Below are positions 56,541 through 64,000 of a stretch of 64,000 nucleotides of DNA, one piece after another. Positions within the stretch are counted from its first letter, which is position 1. Every line of letters begins with the position of its first letter. The DNA is from Idiomarina piscisalsi. Lineage in GTDB: Bacteria; Pseudomonadota; Gammaproteobacteria; Enterobacterales; Alteromonadaceae. The stretch lies in NCBI RefSeq assembly GCF_002211765.1, contig NZ_CP022133.1, positions 868,001 to 932,000 on the forward strand, given 5' to 3'. The translations under genes and the position numbers were made by a program. A model generated the notes under the pieces. That model searched no databases. It was not told where the DNA came from and worked only from the letters and a program-made list of their open reading frames with translations.

Positions 56541-56595
56541 CGTTGAAGTTCCGGTTTCAGCTGCTAATACCTGCCAGCTTTTCTATTTGTCATAG

Positions 56596-57641
<1,046 letters not shown>

Positions 57642-57649
57642 TTAATTGC

Positions 57650-59023
57650 CTAGCATTCGATGATATTAACTGCCAAGCCGCCCCGGGCGGTCTCTTTGTA
57701 CTTGGTTTTCATATCGTTGCCAGTATCCCACATGGTCTTAATGACTTTATCGAGAGATACTTTATGGTCTCCATTACCACGCATGGCTAAGCGAGCGGCG
57801 TTAATGGCTTTAACAGAGCCCATGGCATTTCGCTCAATGCACGGCACCTGAACCAGACCGCCTACAGGGTCACAGGTTAAGCCAAGGTTGTGCTCCATAC
57901 CAATCTCAGCAGCGTTCTCTACGGTTTCTGGACCACCGCCCATAAATTCGGCCAGTGCGCCCGCAGCCATAGAACAGGCAACGCCCACTTCACCCTGACA
58001 ACCCACTTCAGCGCCGGAAATGGAAGCGTTTTTCTTGTACAAAATACCGATAGCAGCCGAGGTTAATAAGAAGCGAACGGCGGAGTCTTCGTCCAGTGTT
58101 TCAATGAATTTGTCCGCATAGCTCATGACGGCTGGAACAATGCCTGCTGCACCATTAGTTGGTGCCGTGACAATGCGGCCGCCCGCGGCGTTTTCTTCGT
58201 TGACGGCCAAGGCAAACAGGTCAACCCAATCCATGACTTGCATGGCGTCGCTCGACTTTTCTTTTTTAAGACGCTGATAAAGCGACGATGCACGACGACG
58301 CACTTTCAAACCGCCTGGCAAAATACCCTCGGTGGTAATACCGTTGGTAATACTTTGTTGCATGGTACGCCAAATTTTCATTAAGCCGTCGCGAATTTCG
58401 TCTTCACTGCGGAACACTTTTTCGTTCGCCATCATTAATGAGCTAATGCGCAGTCCATGCTCTTTACAATGCCCTAATAATTCAGCGGCACTGTCGAACG
58501 GATAAGGAATGGGCTTAGACGATTGCTCAATGGCTTCTTCTAGAGTCTCATCAAAGTCTTCGTCACGAACAATGAAGCCGCCACCAATTGAGTAATACAG
58601 GTCGCTGTAGATAATGTCATCGCCTTTAAGCAGTTTAAGCTCCATCGCGTTAGCGTGCTTTGGCATGGTTTTGCGACGATGGAACGTGATAGCGCCTTCA
58701 GATGGGAAGGTGACTTCATGATCTCCTAATAACGCCAGCTTTTCGGTTTTACGAGTTTGTTCAAGAAAGTTTTCAACGTTGTCGGTATCAACTGTTTCCG
58801 GTAATTCGCCCGCTAACCCCAAAATAACCGCTTTACCGGTTCCGTGACCCTTACCGGTTTGCCCTAAAGAGCCGAACAATTCTACTTTAACGCCGTCGGC
58901 CTGCGTTAAATGGCCAGCCTCTTTAGCGGCCTGCAGAAAATCAAATGCAGCCTTCATCGGGCCCACCGTGTGCGAGCTTGAAGGGCCGATACCAATTTTG
59001 TAAATATCAAAAACGCTGATCAT
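57650..59023 (-). CDS. sdaA: L-serine ammonia-lyase (4Fe-4S)
   Basis: SdaA deaminates L-serine to pyruvate and ammonia. The 457-residue single-chain enzyme has [12 protein letters not shown] near 11-22, [12 protein letters not shown], the active-region sequences [13 protein letters not shown] and [19 protein letters not shown] with cluster cysteines, and a late [15 protein letters not shown]. With the two PLP enzymes at 1.5-3.6 kb it shows a strong serine-catabolic capacity. Confidence 0.95.
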   Translation of the reverse strand: MISVFDIYKIGIGPSSSHTVGPMKAAFDFLQAAKEAGHLTQADGVKVELFGSLGQTGKGHGTGKAVILGLAGELPETVDTDNVENFLEQTRKTEKLALLGDHEVTFPSEGAITFHRRKTMPKHANAMELKLLKGDDIIYSDLYYSIGGGFIVRDEDFDETLEEAIEQSSKPIPYPFDSAAELLGHCKEHGLRISSLMMANEKVFRSEDEIRDGLMKIWRTMQQSITNGITTEGILPGGLKVRRRASSLYQRLKKEKSSDAMQVMDWVDLFALAVNEENAAGGRIVTAPTNGAAGIVPAVMSYADKFIETLDEDSAVRFLLTSAAIGILYKKNASISGAEVGCQGEVGVACSMAAGALAEFMGGGPETVENAAEIGMEHNLGLTCDPVGGLVQVPCIERNAMGSVKAINAARLAMRGNGDHKVSLDKVIKTMWDTGNDMKTKYKETARGGLAVNIIEC

Positions 59024-59116
59024 ACTTATCCTTACCTGTCGCGTTTGTTTGTATTAATTATAGTATTGTCGCATGAATTGTGTGGGGGCTGGCAAGCTTT
59101 ATAGCGAAATAACTGG

Positions 59117-59731
59117 TCAGTTGAGTGGTTTAAAGTGGCTTTTCTGGTCAGGTTGAAGCTGCTCGGCTAACTCACGCAGAATGCCCGCCGTTGCTCCCCA
59201 GATATTTCGATGCTGCCAGGGAATAAAGTAAACCCGGTCATAAATGAACTTACGAATACGGTAAACGTAATGGTTACTGGGATTGATAATATCGGCTAAG
59301 GGCACCTCAAATATCTCGGCCACTTCACTTTCCTGCGCCACCAGTGCTTGTTGGGGAGACACAAATGCCACGTATGGACGAATCATAAAGTAAGACAACA
59401 CGGGGTAGTCGTGCAAACGTCCAATAACGTCGACTTGCGAGCGGGGAAGACCGATTTCTTCTTCTGTTTCTCTTAGTGCGGTTTCTAATAAGTCGTTGTC
59501 TGTTTTGTCGTAGCGGCCTCCCGGGAAACTGATTTGTCCGGCGTGTTTTCTTAATGACGCAGAGCGTCGAGTCAGTATTAACGACAAGCCATGTGGGCGC
59601 TCAACAATAGGAATAAGTACGGCTGCTGGTCGCAAACGTTTGCGCAAAGGCTCGTCAAGCTGTCGGTTGACGGACGGCGAGGGCGTGAGGCTAAAGCGTC
59701 TGACAAACTCGGCGCGGCTTTTGATCGTCAT
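59117..59731 (-). CDS. nudL: CoA pyrophosphatase-type Nudix hydrolase
   Basis: This 204-residue Nudix protein is close to E. coli NudL (YeaB), which hydrolyses CoA and its derivatives. The Nudix box reads GGRYDKTDNDLLETALRETE with EEIG after it; Asp at the first Glu position is as in NudL. The upstream LTRRSASLRKHAGQISFPGG is the CoA-specific extension. It overlaps the pabB stop by 4 bases and is likely co-transcribed with it. Confidence 0.9.
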   Translation of the reverse strand: MTIKSRAEFVRRFSLTPSPSVNRQLDEPLRKRLRPAAVLIPIVERPHGLSLILTRRSASLRKHAGQISFPGGRYDKTDNDLLETALRETEEEIGLPRSQVDVIGRLHDYPVLSYFMIRPYVAFVSPQQALVAQESEVAEIFEVPLADIINPSNHYVYRIRKFIYDRVYFIPWQHRNIWGATAGILRELAEQLQPDQKSHFKPLN

Positions 59732-61110
59732 GAGCTTAATACCGGCAAAATACGGGACACTTTGTCTTTGGTTTCCTGATATTCGTCTGCTGCTTGAGAG
59801 TCTGAGACCAGACCGCCGCCCGCCCAGCAGTATAGCTGACCTTCTTCGGCGAGTAGCGTACGAATCGTAATACTGGTGTCACTTTGTCCATGCTGTGAGA
59901 AGTAGCCGATGCTACCACAATAAATGCCGCGGCGGTTCGGCTCGAGCTCTTCAATAATTTGCATGGCTCTAATTTTGGGGGCGCCAGTGATTGAGCCGCC
60001 GGGGAATGCGCCTTTAAACAGACTTAATGCAGAACAATCCGGCTTAAGTTTACCGGTGATGGTTGATACCAAATGGTGTACCGCCGGAAAGCTTTCAATA
60101 GCAAACAGTGTTGGCGTTGTGACAGAGCCAGGTTCGCAGTTTTTACTTAAGTCATTGCGCAGTAAATCCACAATCATGAGGTTTTCCGCACGGTCTTTTT
60201 CAGAACTCAACAATGACTGGCGGCTGGCGATGTCTTTGTTGCTGTCTTCATAACGTGGACGGGTGCCTTTTATCGGCTTAGTTTGTACTTCCCCCGCGGC
60301 ACTGGTGCTGAGAAAACGCTCAGGAGAAACGCTGATAATAGCGCTTTGAGGCGTGCGCATAAAAGCCGAAAACGGCGCGTTATTCGACGCCCGTAACTGC
60401 TTGTAGGCTGCCCATTCACAACCTTGATAACTCGCTTGATAGCGTTGGGCTAAGTTTATCTGATAGGCGTCACCGCTGAGCAAATAGGCTTGCACCGCGT
60501 TAAATTTAGTATGGTACTCAGCCTCTGACATATTGCTTTGCCAGGCACTGGTCAGTTTTAACGGGTTCTTTGAGGTAGGTGTTAGTGACTGCTCCCAATA
60601 GGCTTTCTGTTTATTTAACCCCTGTTCAGGCGCAACCAGCCAAACCTCATTACGCCTCTTGTCAAAAATGACCGCTTCCGAGTAATAACCCAGTGCCGCA
60701 TCGCTGGATTTGTATTCATTGGTGTTAAACTCAGGTATTACCTCCAGGCAACGACCAAAATCGTATCCTACCGCACCGGCGAAGCCCCCCTGGAAAGGTA
60801 GGTGGTCAGGCCCCTCATAACGACCCGCCAGCGCCATTAGTTGTTCAGCATAATCGAACATATCGGTAGCGTGAGTTGGTGCCTTAGGAAGGTCTGACTG
60901 GTTATTACCCGAAACGGTTAGCTTATTGTTTTTACTGCTGATGACACATTCGGGGGCTCGAAAGATAACGTCATAACGGGCGTCTTCGTGCGTCTTTGAG
61001 GCTGAGTCCAGAAACAGTGCATAAGGCTCATCCTGGCAGCGTTCAAACAGCTCTAGTGCGGTCAGGGATGTTTCCAATTTTACGGCACACACGTCAGGAA
61101 AAATGCTCAC
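59728..61110 (-). CDS. pabB: Aminodeoxychorismate synthase component I
   Basis: PabB makes 4-amino-4-deoxychorismate for folate. The 460-residue protein has the chorismate-binding domain with NLAQRYQ, the PIKGTRPR motif whose lysine separates PabB from TrpE, IVDLLRNDLSK and GGSITGAPKIRA. The start is GTG with AAGGGG 6 bases upstream. Its amidotransferase PabA is not adjacent; TrpG might serve both, which is inference. nudL overlaps its end. Confidence 0.93.
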   Translation of the reverse strand: MSIFPDVCAVKLETSLTALELFERCQDEPYALFLDSASKTHEDARYDVIFRAPECVISSKNNKLTVSGNNQSDLPKAPTHATDMFDYAEQLMALAGRYEGPDHLPFQGGFAGAVGYDFGRCLEVIPEFNTNEYKSSDAALGYYSEAVIFDKRRNEVWLVAPEQGLNKQKAYWEQSLTPTSKNPLKLTSAWQSNMSEAEYHTKFNAVQAYLLSGDAYQINLAQRYQASYQGCEWAAYKQLRASNNAPFSAFMRTPQSAIISVSPERFLSTSAAGEVQTKPIKGTRPRYEDSNKDIASRQSLLSSEKDRAENLMIVDLLRNDLSKNCEPGSVTTPTLFAIESFPAVHHLVSTITGKLKPDCSALSLFKGAFPGGSITGAPKIRAMQIIEELEPNRRGIYCGSIGYFSQHGQSDTSITIRTLLAEEGQLYCWAGGGLVSDSQAADEYQETKDKVSRILPVLSS

Positions 61111-61197
61111 ACTCAGCCCCTTGAGTTACTTAATGAGATCTCGAATTTACCGATAAAAACCATTCTATCACAGTGGCACTGACTCGGTTAGTTACAC

Positions 61198-61226
61198 TGG
61201 TCAGTTGTCGGTGAAAACGCTATTAT
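61198..61226 (+). promoter_or_regulatory. Possible promoter of the fumarase gene
   Basis: TGGTCA, a 17-base spacer and TATTAT place a start near 61233, about 57 bases before the fumarase ATG. The -35 box matches consensus at only four positions, so an activator or another promoter is possible. Confidence 0.4.
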
Positions 61227-61289
61227 AGCGCCACGTTTATCAGAACCAATATCGGCATCGTTCGATATAAAAAGCAAAGAGGTAAGGCC

Positions 61290-62813
61290 ATGACCACCAT
61301 TCGTCAGGCGGATTTTATTGACAGTATTGCCGATGCGCTGCAGTACATTTCTTATTATCACCCATTGGACTTTATTAAAGCACTGGACGAGGCGTACCAG
61401 CGTGAAGAGAGCGAAGCGGCAAAGAATGCCATTGCGCAGGTGCTGACGAATTCGCGGATGTCGGCACAAGGACATCGTCCGATTTGTCAGGACACTGGTA
61501 TTGTGACCTGCTTTGTGAAAGTGGGCATGGGTGTGCAATGGGACAAAACCGACCTGACCGTTCAGCAAATGGTGGATGAAGGCACACGTCGTGCGTACAA
61601 CAACCCGGACAACCCGCTACGCGCTTCAATTGTGGCCGACCCTGCAGGCACTCGCAAGAACACCGGCGACAATACTCCGGCCGTGGTGCATATTGATATG
61701 GTGCCGGGCAGTGAAATTGAAGTCATGATTGCCGCGAAAGGCGGCGGTTCTGAGAATAAATCGAAAATGGTCATGTTGAACCCCAGCGATTCGATTGCCG
61801 ACTGGGTTGTTGAGACCTTGCCGAAAATTGGCGCGGGCTGGTGTCCGCCAGGTATGCTGGGCATTGGTGTGGGCGGTACTGCCGAGAAATCAGCGGTGCT
61901 GGCCAAAGAATCATTGATGGAATCTGTTGATATTCATGAGCTAATAGAGCGAGGTCCGCAAAACGCCGAAGAAGAGCTGCGCTTAGAGATTTTTAATCGT
62001 GTGAACGCCTTAGGTATCGGTGCTCAGGGACTGGGCGGTTTAACAACCGTGTTGGATGTGAAGATTAAATCATTGCCAACCCATGCGGCTTCTAAACCAG
62101 TCACTTTAATTCCAAACTGTGCGGCAACGCGTCACGTCCACTTTACGTTGGACGGCAGTGGCGCTGCCGATTTAGCCCCGCCGAAATTAGAAGATTGGCC
62201 GGATGTCACTTTTGAGCTAGGTGATGACGCGCGTCGTGTGAATTTGGACGAAGTCACTAAAGAAGACATTCAGGATTGGAAAATGGGTGAGACCGTGCTC
62301 TTGTCTGGTAAGTTACTGACCGGGCGTGATGCGGCTCATAAACGCATTAAAGGTATGTTGGATAACGGTGAAGAGTTACCGGTAGATTTCAACAATCGCT
62401 TTATTTACTACGTTGGTCCGGTTGACCCTGTGGGTGACGAGGTTGTGGGTCCGGCAGGTCCGACAACGTCAACGCGTATGGATAAATTTACTGATCAGAT
62501 GCTCGAAGAAGCCGGCATTATTGGCATGGTTGGTAAAGCTGAACGCGGACCAGAAGCCGTAGAGAGTATTCGCAAACACAAAGCCGTCTACTTGATGGCG
62601 GTGGGCGGTGCTGCGTACCTAGTTGCTAAGGCTATTAAGAAAGCCAGAGTCGTCGCGTTTGAAGATTTGGGTATGGAAGCCATTTATGAGTTTGAAGTGG
62701 AAGACATGCCGGTCACAGTCGCTGTCGATAGCGACGGTCAAAATGCACATACTCAAGGTCCTGCTATTTGGAAAGCGAAAATTGCTGACTTGAATGAAAA
62801 ACTAGGAGCTTAA
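61290..62813 (+). CDS. Fumarate hydratase class I (4Fe-4S)
   Basis: This enzyme interconverts fumarate and malate in the TCA cycle with an oxygen-sensitive 4Fe-4S cluster. The 507-residue single chain has the alpha part (QDTGIVTCFVKVG, GTRKNTGDNTPAVVH, GGGSENKSKM, CPPGMLGIGVGG) and the beta part (GRDAAHKR, YYVGPVDP, GPAGPTTSTRMD). It has a GAGG site upstream and is 2 bases from rmuC. Confidence 0.95.
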   Translation: MTTIRQADFIDSIADALQYISYYHPLDFIKALDEAYQREESEAAKNAIAQVLTNSRMSAQGHRPICQDTGIVTCFVKVGMGVQWDKTDLTVQQMVDEGTRRAYNNPDNPLRASIVADPAGTRKNTGDNTPAVVHIDMVPGSEIEVMIAAKGGGSENKSKMVMLNPSDSIADWVVETLPKIGAGWCPPGMLGIGVGGTAEKSAVLAKESLMESVDIHELIERGPQNAEEELRLEIFNRVNALGIGAQGLGGLTTVLDVKIKSLPTHAASKPVTLIPNCAATRHVHFTLDGSGAADLAPPKLEDWPDVTFELGDDARRVNLDEVTKEDIQDWKMGETVLLSGKLLTGRDAAHKRIKGMLDNGEELPVDFNNRFIYYVGPVDPVGDEVVGPAGPTTSTRMDKFTDQMLEEAGIIGMVGKAERGPEAVESIRKHKAVYLMAVGGAAYLVAKAIKKARVVAFEDLGMEAIYEFEVEDMPVTVAVDSDGQNAHTQGPAIWKAKIADLNEKLGA

Positions 62814-62815
62814 TG

Positions 62816-64000
62816 ATGTCGCTGGCACTGTGGCAATGGATGGCAATAATTGGTGTGCCGGTTGTGACGGTCATTACGGCGTTGTTGTTGCTTTGGCAAC
62901 AGCAGCGCCGTTTGCGCTTACAAGCAGAGCAACAAAATACGGTACTGGAGCAAGACGCTGAGATTCTTCGCGAACGCATTGATGAGCTTCAACACGAGGT
63001 TTATGAAAAAGACAGCCGCCTTCGCGAGACGTTCGCCCGGGCTGATCATGAGCAAAAAACCGCAGAAGAAAAACTGAACTTGTTGAAAGCGAGCGAGGAG
63101 CGACTGACGCAGCAGTTTGAAAACCTGGCTAATCGCATTTTTGAAGAAAAATCGAAAGGCATGCAACAGCACCATCAGCAGTCATTGCAGGCAACGCTAG
63201 AGCCGTTTAAACAGCAAATTGAAGCCTTTAAAAAGCAAATTACTCAGCAGTATACGGACGAAACCAAAGAGCGTTCAGCACTTAAAAATGAGGTGATGTC
63301 GCTTAAGGATTTGAATCGCCAAATGGCGTCTGAGGCTGAAGCGCTAACCCGAGCTTTAAAAGGCGATACGAAGCAACAGGGTAACTGGGGCGAAGTCGTA
63401 CTCGAGCGTATTCTGGAGCAATCGGGTTTGCGTGAAGGGCACGAATATCAAACCCAGGCACATCATCGAGATGAAGACGGAAAGTCTTTTAAACCGGATG
63501 TTATTGTGCACTTGCCGAATAAAAAAGACGTGGTGATTGACTCGAAAGTCAGTTTGTCGGCTTATGAACGCTACTTTAATTCGGACGATGACCTTGAGCG
63601 TGAGCGCGCGTTGAATGAACACGTTCAGTCACTGAAGCAGCATATTAAACAGTTGGGTAAGAAGAGTTACCACCAACTGGAAGGGCTGCGCACGCTGGAT
63701 TACGTGTTGATGTTTATTCCGATTGAGCCAGCGTTTTTGTTGGCTGTTGATCGTGATCCAGAACTTATTCGGTTGGCACTGGACAATCAGATCATGTTGG
63801 TGAGCCCAACGAACTTACTGGTTGCGCTGCGCACGGTTCATAATATCTGGCAATACGAATACCAGAATCAAAACGCTGAGAAAATTGCTACCGACGCCGC
63901 ACGTTTGTACGACAAGTTTGTGGGCTTTGTGGAAGACTTGGAAAAAATCGGTAACGGCTTACAAACGCTTGATAACCGCTACCAGGAAGCTATGAAAAAG
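62816..64000 (+). CDS. rmuC: DNA recombination protein RmuC, runs past the window end
   Basis: RmuC is a coiled-coil protein with a restriction-endonuclease-like domain that limits DNA inversions at short repeats. At least 395 residues are present: an N-terminal membrane helix (WMAIIGVPVVTVITALLLLW), a long coiled coil from about 30 to 175, and the conserved core QGNWGEVVLERILEQSGL, KPDVIVHLPNKKDVVIDSKV, MFIPIEPAFLLAV and SPTNLLVALRT. The frame is open to the last base of the window. AGGAG lies before two adjacent ATG codons at 62813 and 62816; the start is one of these. Confidence 0.94.
   Translation, partial: MSLALWQWMAIIGVPVVTVITALLLLWQQQRRLRLQAEQQNTVLEQDAEILRERIDELQHEVYEKDSRLRETFARADHEQKTAEEKLNLLKASEERLTQQFENLANRIFEEKSKGMQQHHQQSLQATLEPFKQQIEAFKKQITQQYTDETKERSALKNEVMSLKDLNRQMASEAEALTRALKGDTKQQGNWGEVVLERILEQSGLREGHEYQTQAHHRDEDGKSFKPDVIVHLPNKKDVVIDSKVSLSAYERYFNSDDDLERERALNEHVQSLKQHIKQLGKKSYHQLEGLRTLDYVLMFIPIEPAFLLAVDRDPELIRLALDNQIMLVSPTNLLVALRTVHNIWQYEYQNQNAEKIATDAARLYDKFVGFVEDLEKIGNGLQTLDNRYQEAMKK

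Noticed and set aside
63356..63622. Minus-strand open frames at 62918-63175 and 63356-63622
   Set aside because: They are shadows of rmuC, which is open on the plus strand through the window end.

Overview
The window is a dense, chromosomal, core-genome segment of a gammaproteobacterium. The gene set and protein sequences look like the Alteromonadales, most likely an Idiomarina-type marine organism: many amino-acid and peptide degrading functions, sodium-pumping oxaloacetate decarboxylase, an S10-family peptidase, CysB, and Shewanella-like signalling proteins. The genus is inferred from gene content and general familiarity, not from a database search. No insertion sequence, prophage, integrase, CRISPR array or origin is visible. 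No stretch longer than about 300 bases lacks a gene; the longest partly empty interval, about 29.0-29.6 kb, holds three tRNA genes.

Layout. 0-1.5 kb: a YfcH-type epimerase and a small RlpA-like lipoprotein on the plus strand. 1.5-6.6 kb, minus strand: two PLP enzymes of serine/threonine metabolism, a MgtC/DUF4010 membrane protein, an alpha/beta hydrolase, YciI and the septation protein YciB. 6.6-13.6 kb, minus strand: a complete trp operon, trpE-G-D-CF-B-A, headed by a 20-residue leader peptide with three consecutive Trp codons and a textbook attenuator. The ORF track does not include trpL because it is too short; I read it directly from the bases. 13.6-18.1 kb: an S10 serine carboxypeptidase lipoprotein, a secreted AsmA-like protein and FadH, with two PsrA-like operator boxes in front of fadH. 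18.1-22.9 kb, plus strand: PHP phosphoesterase, YciO, ScpA, ScpB, RluB and an agmatine-deiminase-like enzyme. 22.9-25.5 kb, minus strand: a TPR-GGDEF protein and a SIMPL protein. 25.5-29.5 kb: recX, alaS, csrA, tRNA-Ser(GCT) and two identical tRNA-Arg(ACG). 29.6-32.8 kb: oadGAB.

32.8-38.2 kb: a newly read 57-residue membrane protein, a hybrid histidine kinase, gshA and a lytic-transglycosylase-like lipoprotein. 38.2-45.7 kb: a CorC/YfjD-type protein, YpjD, ffh, rpsP-rimM-trmD-rplS, a DnaJ-related protein and tyrA. 45.7-51.8 kb: a single-domain response regulator, cytochrome b561, a c-prime type cytochrome and a pair of amidohydrolase-family secreted proteins. 51.9-56.5 kb: a signalling cluster with a double-receiver protein, a STAS antagonist, a REC-PP2C-HATPase partner-switching protein, YciH, an unrecognised membrane-anchored protein and a soluble histidine kinase. 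56.6-64.0 kb: cysB, sdaA, a CoA-type Nudix hydrolase, pabB, class I fumarase and rmuC, which runs off the window.

How it fits together. Aromatic amino acid synthesis (trp, tyrA, pabB) and amino acid breakdown (the two PLP enzymes, sdaA, agmatine deiminase, secreted peptidase) feed oxaloacetate and pyruvate metabolism (oad, fumarase). The order yciI-yciB-trp-(insert)-yciV-yciO-scpAB-rluB keeps an old gammaproteobacterial neighbourhood also seen around the E. coli trp operon. The most unusual items are the partner-switching cluster with degenerate receiver domains, amidohydrolase-like domains that have lost their HxH metal motif, the unannotated 57-residue membrane protein, and an orphan minus-strand terminator downstream of gshA.
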